DNA from: Symsagittifera roscoffensis
Taxonomy: Eukaryota > Xenacoelomorpha > Acoela > Convolutidae
Length of the DNA stretch: 64,000 bases
Assembly (NCBI RefSeq): GCF_963678635.1
Contig: NC_087068.1
Span: 35,597,436 to 35,661,435 of the forward strand
Reading direction: 5' to 3'
The stretch's first letter is position 1. Every line of letters begins with the position of its first letter. A model generated the notes under the pieces. The model made no database searches. It was not told where the DNA came from and saw only the letters and a program-made list of their open reading frames with translations. Below are positions 1 to 10,593 of this stretch, one piece after another. Position numbers and translations under genes: made by a program.

Positions 1-244
1 TTTCCAGGGAGTCATTCCCATTCATCTGATTGCTAGGACTATGTTCCGATGCCTCGGAAACCCTCCTCGGAACAATCTCGAGAGAATCTATGTCAGATGA
101 TCTGATTGGCTGATATCTGACTGGATGGCCATTCCTGCTTCCGGTGCTGTGATTAGTCAGCGATTGATTCAAAAGAGATCGTTGATTGGCTGATTGCTGA
201 AATCCGTCTTTAGAAAATTCTCTGAGTGAACGTTCCAGGCGCAC
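1..244 (-). CDS. LRR-Ig receptor exon 4 (partial): cytoplasmic tail
   Basis: Acceptor tttcag|GTG continues phase 0 from exon 3 with an open frame to base 1. The tail is rich in Ser, Asn, Gln and Arg (for example RLERSLREFSKDGF, SSDIDSLEIVPRR) with no domain I recognise. No stop is reached inside the window. Confidence 0.65.
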   Translation of the reverse strand, partial: MRLERSLREFSKDGFQQSANQRSLLNQSLTNHSTGSRNGHPVRYQPIRSSDIDSLEIVPRRVSEASEHSPSNQMNGNDSLE

Positions 245-3200
245 CTGAAATCACAAAAGGGGGATTCTCTTTGCCCGATAAAAAGATGACGATAGTTCTG
301 AAAATATGCAAAAAGTGCCTTTTAACATGAAGCGGATCTAAGCGTGAATTAAAAGAAAGTTTTGCTGTTTTATTTGATGGCAGTTTACCTGTGATCTCTC
401 TTCTGGGTCGAAATCCAGCCCATGGATAGTACTCGTAGTGATATTAGCCGTGCTCAGAGATGAAGCGTGAACAACCCTTCCAAAAGTGTTGGAGCTGTCT
501 TTGAAGTTCTCAATGGAGTATTGACTCGACTGGCATCTACTCCGACAGAGATTCGACAGTTTGGGTTTGGGACAGCAGGGACAGCATTTAAAAATCAAGA
601 AAACTGTGAGAAGCAGAAGAAGTATGGATATGAAGACCATAACTGCGGAAACAATGGCTGCTGTTTCCGACTGAGAAAGAGCACCGGATACTTCAATCGA
701 CAGGATTCCAGTGGTGTTCTGGACCACGTTGCCGGCAATGCAAAGGATGGCGCCGGCGTCTTCCATGCGCACTTTGGATATTCGCAAGTTTCCCTCGAAG
801 TCTACCGAGAACCTTCCCTAAATAGTGTTGTTGTGTTAAATCAAAAGCTGAATTCAGATCAAATGAATTAACCAGTCGTGCAAGTGGAAAAACATCAGAA
901 GCAATGTTAGTTGTTCAAGTTTATTAGAAGTTGATTTCAAAATAACATTCGATATAGAATTTGAATTGATAATTTCAACCATATAGGTTTTTTTAAAAAA
1001 ATGGCGTTAAAATGTTTTGCTTTGAAATTGATTTAAGTTCAAATTGATTTAAGTTGCAGGGAGTGAAAGTATGTGACAGTAAATTGTTCACAATTAAATA
1101 TGATTGATCACCACAATTCTTAAGAAGCGCTGCAGTGATTATGGAATAAGAAAGAATCAAAACAATCCTGAGTTAATGAAATGAAAAAATTGAAATACGT
1201 ACCAGTTTTTGTCCGGGGAGTAGTACAGCATCAATAGATTTGACTTGAAAAAACACATAGGGCGTTGGATCTCCCGTCGCTTCACATCTCACCACAGCTT
1301 TCTCCGTGTGTTCCGAAAAGAGAAACACTTCTCGCTCGTTCTGGATCAGAGGAGCCTCACACTTCATCATCCTCCCTGGCACATCTCGCACCCTGATCCC
1401 TTGCAGCTCGAGAGGGGAGGAACAAGTGCCCTGGACGTCCAACTGGGTGGGACCTACTGAGGGATTGGATGTGAACTGGGACACCCAACGCATGAGACAG
1501 TTGCAGTGGATGGGGTTCTCATTCAAGTACAGTCTCAGCTGGCTGTATGAGGCACTTCCGTTGATCAGAGACTGTCAAATGTGAAAGGAATTAAAATCAG
1601 CAGCGGATTCGGGGGGAAGGGGACGAGAGAAGCGCGAAATGAATGGAAATGAAGAAAGGAAATGAACTAAAACTATATATAAATCAAAAGCTAAGCAGCA
1701 AAAAGGCAAAAGGCAAGAGCGTGAATAAGTTTTGTTTTTTTTTCTTGAAAAAATTCAACACGATCTATAAATGACAAGACTTTGTTCTTTTACATTTAAA
1801 AAGGAAACAGATACAGCAGATAAAAAAATCAAACGACAAAAATGACAACAAAAAATGACTCGTTTGAAGACAAGGCTAATCTCCGGAAGCCTTTAAAAGT
1901 GTCTTTAAAAGAGCCCATTAAGCTTCTAAACATGACCGTTAAAGCTGCTTTTTCCCTCAGGTGGCAACAGGAGCGGACTTAGGGGGGGGGGGGGGAGACG
2001 AGGGAGGTGGTGCAGATGCGCCTCCTTGTGGGATTAAAACACCTTTGGTATTGTTTTATGACACTGTGGTGTGGTGTGGTGTGTCTAACGGTATCGTTTT
2101 GACGTCATTATAGTATTACTTTCAATGCTAGTTAATAATCGTGCTAATCTTGCCTATTGGCTATCAAGGTCGCTACCGACCTGTCAATCTATACTCTATT
2201 CATCATTAAGTGCGCTCACTCACTCTGTCTCAATTTATGAAAGATGTAAGTTGAACTCTAGAATTTTGCCATGACATTATTTATATCATTTACATTATTT
2301 GCATTATTTACAATCTTATCTATTATAAACAAGGTGAATTGAGTCTTGTTTAAACTGGTTTCCTCAGTAAACCAAATGGCGCAGCCAGCAGGATCGATTT
2401 CGGAGGATCGGACTGACCTGTTAGGTGTTCCCGTATTCTGGCATAAACCAACAGCGGATCCACCCAGCAGCTGTGATTCTTAGATAGGCCAATTCAACTT
2501 AGCAATCGCCCTGAGAGAAAGGTGTGATCCACGTGAGTCATTGAAACCACCGGGTGTGGTACATGATGATCCTGTTCCAAAACGAGAAGCTGTGGGGGTG
2601 GATGAGGATGCGGCAGCAATTGCGAATCGTATTGCACGAAACGGTGCAGCCGTACGAAGAGTGGCGGATATGAAAGAAAAACGCCGGGCGAAATGTCCCA
2701 GAGTAGCACCAGGTGTGTTCTACTACGAAGTTGAGCAACGAAATAAATCTCGTTTATTCTTTTCGCTTGGCTCAGAAGGGAAGAAAAGGTTCCTCCAAAG
2801 TTACCCACATGCGGATCTCAGTGCAATATCATTTCAGGAATTTCACGAATTCTGTGTACTCCTTTTCAAGAAGGAAAAAAATTACATTATCGAACGTTTG
2901 CAAATGTACAACGCCGTACATTCAGATCGTGAAGGTTTGTAAGCTTTTTATTTGCGACTGACGGGACAAGCCGCCCTGTGTGGATGGACAATTGATCAGG
3001 AAAAAGAAGTTGTAAGAGATATCTTCATTGCCAAGATGATATATAAAGACATTCAGAGAGAATTGTGTATTCGCCCAGGTACCACTCCAGAAGAGACGCT
3101 GAAATCAGCGTTGCTGCAGGAAAAAGGGGCACAAACCGCCACTCATCTGCAAAAGCAACTTGGGAGTTCGGCTTCGATGGGCAGTTTTTCCCAGTCAGGA

Positions 3201-6200
3201 GCCAATTCGGGTCAGAACACTCGCATAAAACAAAAACCTGCATTTTCTGTCCAAGGGAAGAAATTGTCAGATAGAATCAATCGGGCTCAGAACAATAAGT
3301 CGAAGGGGACCAACGAGAAAGCGAAATAATGTTATTTTTGCGGTAACAGGTTTTCAGCAAATCATAAGCAAAGTTGTCCAGCCAGAAATGTGATTTGTAG
3401 GAATTGTAGTAAGAAGGATCACTTCGCAAAATGCTGTAACTCCAAGAACGTAGCGAACGTAGAAGCTGAGTCAGATGAGACGGTGGAAGAAGATTATTTC
3501 ATCACATCCGATAGTGAGCCAGAGTTTGCTGTTTTGTCAGTGGCGTCAGAAGAACCGAGTCGTCCCATTGCGTCAGTGAAGAAGTTGGAGGTGGTTAATG
3601 CTGCTACGGGCAAGTTACGCTCTATTCAGATAACACTTCCTTGTGGGAAGACGTTCTTCAAAGCAACGGTGGATACTGGAAGCCCTGCTTCTTTCGTAAA
3701 TAAGAAGACAGCAGACTACATCATGAAAACTGTACCGTCAGCCAAAGTTTTTAGCGATCACGAACGTCCAATCGACACGGTATATGTTGACTACAATAGG
3801 AAAAAAATTGAACTGATGGGTACAATGATATTGGATGTGTCATCATTGGGTTGGCTGGTCAAATCTGCAAAGTTTCTCATTTCGGAAAATCGTACACGAT
3901 GCTTATTAGGTTTGGACTTGCAGCCCCAGTTGGGGGTGAGGACAACGCAAGTTAGACCAGAAAGGTCTTTGGTGGGTGAAGTATCCCTATCAAACCTGAA
4001 TGAGACGTCAGAGTCTTGGAAAACACATTTCCATCAGAAATTTCATCGTGTATTTTCCAGAATAGGTAGAGCCAAAAATCACCAAGTATTCTCTACATTC
4101 AAGTCTCCGCTTGTTCCGATTCAGGAGAAAGGAAGGCGGATTCCAGTGCATATCCAAGATAAAGTTGGCCTGGAAATTCGGAAGTTAATTCGAGAAGGCC
4201 ACGTGGTCAAACTTAACAAATGTACAAGCGAACATTTTATCTCACCGATTGTAATTACGGCTAAAAAGGATGGTTCCGTGAAATTGGCTATGGATGCAAA
4301 GCCTATGAATGATCAGATTCATAAGAACCAATATCAGATGCCAAATTTGTTGGAATTGTTGGACTCGGCAGCCCAGATAATCACATCGGACAAAATGGGT
4401 TATGTTTGGCTTACGTCCCTAGATTTGAAATATGCATTCAATCAGATTCCGCTCAGTGATGAAGTTAGTCGTCATTGCAACTTTAATATCGTCTGTGGAG
4501 AGGAAATTGGCACGTATCGGTTTAAAACTGGGTTTTATGGGTTAACGGACATGCCAAAAGAATTCCAAAAAGCAATGGACAATACCCTCCAGGGCTTATC
4601 GGGAGTTTTCTGTTTCTTGGACGATATTTTGATAGTTTCGAAAGGATCAATCAAGGATCACAATATTCTTGTAAATAAAGTGATAACTCGTTTGGATGAA
4701 GAAGGTTTTGCTCTGAAATTGTCGAAATGCGATTTTTCGATGAATCAACTATCTTGGTTGGGTTACGACATTGACTCAGAAGGCTATAGACCAAAACGTT
4801 CTAAAATCGATGCAGTGTTAGCTCTGGAGCCTTCTAAGTCGCTCAAGCAACTTAGTTTTTTCATGGGCATACTCAACCATTTACAACGTTTTCTACCGAA
4901 CCTTCAGGTCCATTCGGACCAGTTATGCCCTTCCTTGAAAGCAAGTAATAAAAGCAAGTTTGTGCGGGGGGAGGGCCAACAAACGGCAGTGAGTGTATGT
5001 GTATTTATTTTTAATCTTAAGAAATTCAATTGTTCATTTTAATTTTTCCCTAGAGGGGGAAATGTGGTGTGGTGTGTCTAACGCGTCGTTATGACGTCAT
5101 TATAGTATTACTTTCAATGCTAGTTATTAATGGTCCTAATCTTGCCTATTGGCTATCAAGGTCGCTACCGACCTGTCAATCTATACTCTATTCATCATTA
5201 AGTGCGCTCACTCACTCTGTCTCAATTTATGAAAGATGTAAGTTGAACTCTAGAATTTTGCCATGACATTATTTATATCATTTACATTATTTACATTATT
5301 TACAATCTTATCTATTATAAACAAGGTGAATTGAGTCTTGTTTAAACTGGTATTCCTCAGTAAACAAAATGGCGCAGCCAGTAGGATCGATTTCGGAGGA
5401 TCGGACTGACCTGTTAGGTGTTCCCGTATTCTGGCATAAACCAACAGCGGATCCACCCAGCAGCTGGGATTCTTGGATAGGCCAATTCAACTTAGCAATC
5501 ACCCTGAGAGAAAGGTGTGATCCACGTGAGTCATTGAAACCACCGGGTGTGGTACATGATGATCCTGTTCCAAAACGAGAAGCTGTGGGGGTGGATGAGG
5601 ATGCGGCAGCAATTGCGAATCGTATTGCACGAAACGATGCAGCCGTACGAAGAGTGGCGGATATGAAAGAAAAACGCCGGGCGAAATGTCCCAGAGTAGC
5701 ACCAGGTGTGTTCTACTACGAAGTTGAGCAACGAAATAAATCTCGTTTATTCTTTTCGCTTGGCTCAGAAGGGAAGAAAAGGTTCCTCCAAAGTTACCCA
5801 CATGCGGATTTCAGTGCAATATCATTTCAGGAATTTCACGAATTCTGTGTACTCCTTTTCAAGAAGGAAAAAAATTACATTATCGAACGTTTGCAAATGT
5901 ACAACGCCGTACATTCAGATCGTGAAGGTTTGGAAGCTTTTTATTTGCGACTGACGGGACAAGCCGCCCTGTGTGGATGGACAATTGATCAGGAAAAAGA
6001 AGTTGTAAGAGATATCTTCATTGCCAAGATGAGATATAAAGACATTCAGAGAGAATTGTGTATTCGCCCAGGTACCACTCCAGAAGAGACGCTGAAATCA
6101 GCGTTGCTGCAGGAAAAAGGGGCACAAACCGCCACTCATCTGCAAAAGCAACTTGGGAGTTCGGCTTCGATGGGCAGTTTTTCCCAGTCAGGAGCCAATT

Positions 6201-9200
6201 CGGGTCAGAACACTCGCATAAAACAAAAACCTGCATTTTCTGTCCAAGGGAAGAAATTGTCAGATAGAATCAATCGGGCTCAGAACAATAAGTCGAAGGG
6301 GACCAACGAGAAAGCGAAATTATGTTATTTTTGCGGCAAATCATAAGCAAAGTTGTCCAGCCAGAAATGTGATTTGTAGGAATTGTAGTAAGAAGGATCA
6401 CTTCGCAAAATGCTGTAACTCCAAGAACGTAGCGAACGTAGAAGCTGAGTCAGATGAGACGGTGGAAGAAGATTATTTCATCACATCCGATAGTGAGCCA
6501 GAGTTTGCTGTTTTGTCAGTGGCGTCAGAAGAACCGAGTCGTCCCATTGCGTCAGTGAAGAAGTTGGAGGTGGTTAATGCTGCTACGGGCAAGTTACGCT
6601 CTATTCAGATAACACTTCCTTGTGGGAAGACGTTCTTCAAAGCAACGGTGGATACTGGAAGCCCTGCTTCTTTCGTAAATAAGAAGACAGCAGACTACAT
6701 CATGAAAACTGTACCGTCAGCCAAAGTTTTTAGCGATCACGAACGTCCAATCGACACGGTATATGTTGACTACAATAGGAAAAAAATTGAACTGATGGGT
6801 ACAATGATATTGGATGTGTCATCATTGGGTTGGCTGGTCAAATCTGCAAAGTTTCTCATTTCGGAAAATCGTACACGATGCTTATTAGGTTTGGACTTGC
6901 AGCCCCAGTTGGGGGTGAGGACAACGCAAGTTAGACCAGAAAGGTCTTTGGTGGGTGAAGTATCCCTATCAAACCTGAATGAGACGTCAGAGTCTTGGAA
7001 AACACATTTCCATCAGAAATTTCATCGTGTATTTTCCAGAATAGGTAGAGCCAAAAATCACCAAGTATTCTCTACATTCAAGTCTCCGCTTGTTCCGATT
7101 CAGGAGAAAGGAAGGCGGATTCCAGTGCATATCCAAGATAAAGTTGGCCTGGAAATTCGGAAGTTAATTCGAGAAGGCCACGTGGTCAAACTTAACAAAT
7201 GTACAAGCGAACATTTTATCTCACCGATTGTAATTACGGCTAAAAAGGATGGTTCCGTGAAATTGGCTATGGATGCAAAGCCTATGAATGATCAGATTCA
7301 TAAGAACCAATATCAGATGCCAAATTTGTTGGAATTGTTGGACTCGGCAGCCCAGATAATCACATCGGACAAAATGGGTTATGTTTGGCTTACGTCCCTA
7401 GATTTGAAATATGCATTCAGTCAGATTCCGCTCAGTGATGAAGTTAGTCGTCATTGCAACTTTAATATCGTCTGTGGAGAGCAAATTGGCACGTATCGGT
7501 TTAAAACTGGGTTTTATGGGTTAACGGACATGCCAAAAGAATTCCAAAAAGCAATGGACAATACCCTCCAGGGTTTATCGGGAGTTTTCTGTTTCTTGGA
7601 CGATATTTTGATAGTTTCGAAAGGATCAATCAAGGATCACAATATTATTGTAAATAAAGTGATAACTCGTTTGGATGAAGAAGGTTTTGCTCTGAAATTG
7701 TCGAAATGCGATTTTTCGATGAATCAACTATCTTGGTTGGGTTACGACATTGACTCAGAAGGCTATAGGCCAAAACGTTCTAAAATTGATGCAGTGTTAG
7801 CTCTGGAGCCTCCTAAGTCGCTCAAGCAACTTCGTTTTTTCATGGGCATACTCAACCATTTACAACGTTTTCTACCGAACCTTCAGGTCCATTCGGACCA
7901 GTTACGCCCTTCCTTGAAAGCAAGTAATAAAAGCAAGTTTGTGCGGGGGGAGGGCCAACAAACGGCAGTGAGTGTATGTGTAGTTATTTTTAATCTTAAG
8001 AAAGTCAATTGTTCATCTTAATTTTTCCCTAGAGGGGGAAATGTGGTGTGGTGTGTCTAACGGTATCGTTATGACGTCATTATAGTATTACTTTCAATGC
8101 TAGTTATTAATCGTGCTAATCTTGCCTATTGGCTATCAAGGTCGCTACCGACCTGTCAATCTATACTCTATTCATCATTAAGTGCGCTCACTCACTCTGT
8201 CTCAATTTATGAAAGATGTAAGTTGAACTCTAGAATTTTGTCATGACAATATTTTTATCATTTACATTATTTACATTATTTACAATCTTATCTATTATAA
8301 ACAAGGTGAATTGAGTCTTGTTTAAACTGGTCTTCCTCAGTAAACCACAGACACCAATTTTTAGCTGACCTAACCAAAAAATTTTCTTAAGGGTGACATT
8401 ATAAACTAATTTTGAGAGGAGAGAGCGCGCCGAAAAAACTGTTTTAGTCTTTTTTGGCCTTTTTCAATGAGCCGCCTGCGGCGCTGAAAATTTGGTAGAA
8501 ATAAAGTTTTCTTGGTGATTTGGGAGAGCTAGGAAAATCAATTTGGTCGACTTACTAAGTCGGAAAATAATTGAAAATCAAACGTTTCGCCCAGAGCAAT
8601 AGACTCAATTACAAAAATCAGAATTCATTATTTACTCGCAATTTACGGTTCGAGCCGCTTGCAAGCGCAACGGAGCAAGCGGTCGTACTAGTCCATGCTG
8701 TGTTATTTTGATACTTGTGTCGTGTTATAAAAGTCCTGTCATCTCATAGATTATAATTCATCTTTAATTGCTTGCTGGATTTTACATCGTTTTATCGTTA
8801 AGCCGTTTTATACACCCCCGCATAGATGGTCACAAGATTTTTTCAAATTGAATGATTTTCTTATCTACTAATTTCTTTTAGATTAATCTTTCAGTTACTA
8901 TGATTAATTATAATTTTTCTTTTGATTAGCCAATGAATCATTATTTCAAAACTTACTTGAATTCCAAATTAAAGTTTCTGACACACCATTTTCCCAATTT
9001 TAATTTTTTGATCGTATCGAAGTTTTGGCTTGTTGTTTAGACCTAAGCGACGCGCAGCCAAAAATTCATAGTCGAGCAGGTCCTATAGTCAAACTGAGCG
9101 TTAAACATAAAGTAAACAAGAATACTCGTATATCATGGCGAAGCCCTAAATGTTCCGACGGGTGCCGCATATCAAGTCGAATCGCAAAGTTAGGGACTTC

Positions 9201-10593
9201 GAGCCAAAATTTTCCCCAAAAAGTCATAAAATATTATTAATTTGAAGACTGGCTTGAAGAATTGTCATGAATGGCGCTCATTATGGACTAAACCTGCCTA
9301 AATTTTTTTGAAAATACCATTTTACAGATTAAAAAATAGTGTTTTGTGGTGCTTATAATATTTAAAATTCGACCTGTTCCGACTGCTCTTTAATCCATAA
9401 TATCGAATGTTTTTTTTGTGAAATTTTTTTTTTGAAAAACTATAATTTTTGGAAAATTTCAAAGATCAAACGAAAAAATTTGAGTCGTACGAACCGTTTT
9501 GTTTTTCCGAATAATTACGCCACGCTTAAATAATTCGCGTTACGTTTTTCACATCATGAATAATAATTTCAAAGCGCGCATAACAGTCCAGAGGATGACC
9601 GAATTGGTAACTTTCAAACTCTTATAGCTAGGCAAAAATGATCGGAGGTAAAATATCTTTTTTCATTAGATTTCAGAGTTGATATGTTCAATGGGGTACA
9701 AAGTTTTTTTTGTTAAAAACGATTAGTTCGATAATTGATTGAATAAAACAACACCCCAAGCATACATATCCCGTTTTCTTGGAAAGTCCGAACAATTAAG
9801 TCAAAATAAGTCAAACATAGCTGCAGCAGATTGCGCTGGTTGGAAAATAGGCAATTTTAATTATGCTGGTCGAGTTACAAGTTCGAACTCTCGATGCAGT
9901 CTAGTCGCGCCGGCTGCAAAAGTTTTATGCCCGCACCAGTCTGAAATGCTGGTCTAGCCGGCCGTATAGCTTATCCATACACCTCGATCTTGGTCAAATT
10001 CATGTTTTACTGACCTTTACACTGCTGGCCTTGACCCCTCTTAAGTTATTCGAGCTGAAGTCCACAGAAAGCTCAATAGACTGCACCCTGACGCCTCTGA
10101 ACAGATCATCAGGCAATTCATTCAACAGATTGTTCGATAAGTCGACACTCTCCAGAAACTTTAGGCCGTCAAAGAAGGCGGGATCGATTGATCTAATGCC
10201 GCATGATCTGGCGTTTATCCGTTCTAGTGAACGAGGCACAGAAAAACTGAGGGTTTTAAAACTGTTTTGGTTTAAGTAAAGTGAAGTTAAAAACTGTGTT
10301 TTCAGGAACGTCAACTGATGAATTGAACTGATTTCGTTTGATTGCAATTGAAGGTGCTTCAGATGGGGGTATGGGACAAAATCGTTTTCAGAAAGAGTCA
10401 TCAATTCATTATAAGGTAGATCGAGGCGAGTTAAATGACTGTTCAACTGAGAGGGGACTTCACGCAACTTCAAGTTTGCACAATTCGCAATTGTTTTCTC
10501 CGAATCCGCATAACTACACAAAATACTGGGACTAACTGACTTTAAAATTAAAAATAACAAAACAAAATTTAAAAAGTAATTTGATAAAGTCAT
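1..10593 (-). CDS. LRR-Ig transmembrane receptor gene (4 exons seen, 3' end outside window)
   Basis: Minus-strand gene assembled from exons 10015-10593, 1203-1571, 389-817 and 1-244, all joined in phase 0 with GT-AG introns; the tail runs off the window. The product of at least 541 residues has a signal peptide (about 1-23), an LRRNT cysteine region, about five leucine-rich repeats, an LRRCT (motif NPIHCNCLMRWV), one Ig domain split between exons 2 and 3 (cysteines in VVRCEATGDP and DAGAILCIAGN), a membrane helix (about residues 379-402) followed by a Cys-Cys-Pro-Cys-Cys stretch that could be palmitoylated, and a long Ser/Asn/Gln-rich cytoplasmic tail. This architecture is that of AMIGO, LINGO, LRRN and Kekkon-type cell-surface proteins used in adhesion and neural recognition. 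I cannot assign an orthologue. The single-exon LRR block and 8.4-kb first intron are seen directly; the function is inferred from the family. Confidence 0.8.
389..817 (-). CDS. LRR-Ig receptor exon 3: end of Ig domain, membrane helix
   Basis: Acceptor ctatttag|GGA and donor CAG|gtaaac give 143 codons in phase 0. It holds the Ig end signature (DFEGNLRISKV, MEDAGAILCIAGN), an N-glycosylation sequon (NTT), a roughly 24-residue membrane helix starting AAIVSAVMVF, and then KCCPCCPK at the cytoplasmic face. Confidence 0.85.
1203..1571 (-). CDS. LRR-Ig receptor exon 2: LRRCT and first half of Ig domain
   Basis: Acceptor ttgacag|TCT and donor CTG|gtacgt give 123 codons in phase 0. The exon finishes the last LRR, encodes the LRRCT cysteines (HCNCLMRW, GTCSS, MKCEAP) and the first Ig strand set with RCEATGDPTP. 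The usual Ig tryptophan appears to be Phe. Confidence 0.85.
1772..1967. repeat. Dispersed repeat shared with about 50440-50660
   Basis: The stretch with attaagcttctaaac and ctcaggtgg recurs, diverged, around 50620-50655, and the A-rich stretch before it recurs near 50440-50540. It looks like an old copy of an unnamed interspersed repeat in the receptor's first intron. Boundaries are estimates. Confidence 0.4.
1968..2064 (+). mobile_element. hAT-like MITE, left part, split by the LTR element
   Basis: Begins CAGGAGCGGACTTAGG plus a G run, the same end as the elements at 22033 and 61380. Its sequence stops at the LTR insertion (target duplication GACAC at 2060-2064) and resumes at 8350. Confidence 0.7.
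2065..2376 (+). repeat. LTR 1 (5' outer LTR)
   Basis: Starts TGTGGTGTGG with one extra GTGGT unit compared with LTRs 2 and 3. Its last base is the A of the gag ATG. About 312 bp. Confidence 0.85.
2376..5042 (+). pseudogene. Gag-protease-RT frame, copy 1, with three nonsense codons
   Basis: A single 889-codon frame runs from the ATG at the LTR/primer-site junction to a stop just before LTR 2. It is interrupted by in-frame stops at 2481, 2940 and 3327 (codons 36, 189, 318); the first and second correspond to Trp and Glu codons in copy 2. Gag ends in two zinc knuckles (CYFCGN...C, then CRNCSKKDHFAKC). Protease has the DTGS active site near 3672. RT has the LDLKYAF palm aspartate and FLDD in place of the usual Y-x-DD near 4614. 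The thumb motif FMGILNHLQRF is present, but the frame ends about 50 residues later, before any RNase H or integrase. Confidence 0.88.
5063..5369 (+). repeat. LTR 2 (shared middle LTR)
   Basis: About 307 bp. It acts as the 3' LTR of body 1 (polypurine tract immediately upstream) and the 5' LTR of body 2 (primer-binding site immediately downstream). Confidence 0.88.
5369..8021 (+). pseudogene. Gag-protease-RT frame, copy 2, frameshifted in the first zinc knuckle
   Basis: The Gag part (5369-6346, 325 residues) is open, and the protease-RT part (6369-8021) is open in another frame. A 14-bp deletion after CYFCG at about 6336, relative to copy 1, separates them. Otherwise the copies differ at only about ten residues in protease-RT (for example N/S, E/Q and S/P changes). 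The same active-site motifs (DTGS, LDLKYAF, FLDD) and the same truncation before RNase H are present. The frame begins MAQPVGSISEDRTD, with its ATG overlapping the LTR end. Confidence 0.88.
8029..8041 (+). other. Polypurine tract before LTR 3
   Basis: agagggggaaa lies directly against the TG start of LTR 3, and an identical tract precedes LTR 2 at about 5051-5062. This is the expected plus-strand priming site. Confidence 0.7.
8042..8349 (+). repeat. LTR 3 (3' outer LTR)
   Basis: About 308 bp, ending taaaccaca. The next five bases, GACAC, repeat the five before LTR 1, which fixes the 3' end. Confidence 0.88.
8350..8560 (+). mobile_element. hAT-like MITE, right part after the LTR insertion
   Basis: Starts with the second GACAC copy and then follows the body of the other copies (ccaatttttagctgacc, gagagcgcgccgaaaaaa, gcctgcggcgc, gggagagct, aatcaatttggtcgact). 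The 3' terminal repeat with the C run is missing or decayed, so the right end is approximate. Confidence 0.7.
9230..9735 (-). repeat. Dispersed repeat family R3, inverted copy
   Basis: Shares long diverged stretches with 28660-29690 and 47440-48100 in the opposite orientation, including the cattatggactaa, cgacctgttccgactgctc, gatcaaacg and caatggggtacaaag segments. The preceding part (9030-9230) matches the reverse of 29100-29240. No coding content was recognised, and 8561-9030 holds nothing I can name. Confidence 0.55.
10015..10593 (-). CDS. LRR-Ig receptor exon 1: signal peptide, LRRNT, LRRs
   Basis: ATG at 10593 begins a hydrophobic signal peptide, then an LRRNT (cysteines in ILCSYADSEK and IANCANLKLREVP) and leucine-rich repeats (LTRLDLPYNEL, LKHLQLQSNEI, LTSLYLNQNSF, LESVDLSNNLL). 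The exon is 193 codons and ends AAAG|gtcagt, phase 0. Confidence 0.85.

Larger units (their letters stand above)
2065..8349 (+). mobile_element. Tandem Ty3/gypsy-like LTR retroelement: LTR-body-LTR-body-LTR
   Basis: Three nearly identical LTRs (2065-2376, 5063-5369, 8042-8349) alternate with two nearly identical bodies, so the middle LTR is shared. The outer ends are TG...CA and flanked by the 5-bp duplication GACAC (2060-2064 and 8350-8354), meaning the whole array behaves as one insertion. A primer-binding site starting TGGCGCAGCC abuts each internal 5' LTR end and a polypurine tract (agagggggaaa) precedes LTRs 2 and 3. Each body encodes Gag, protease and reverse transcriptase in one frame but stops just after the RT; RNase H and integrase are absent from both copies. 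Both copies are also broken by nonsense or frameshift changes. Confidence 0.9.

Noticed and set aside
467-871. 134-codon plus-strand ORF
   Set aside because: Antisense shadow of receptor exon 3.
6330-6350. The 14-bp difference between the two Gag copies as a tiny intron (it has gtaacag...ttttcag)
   Set aside because: The shorter copy is frameshifted and the longer one reads through the zinc knuckle, so it is a deletion in copy 2.
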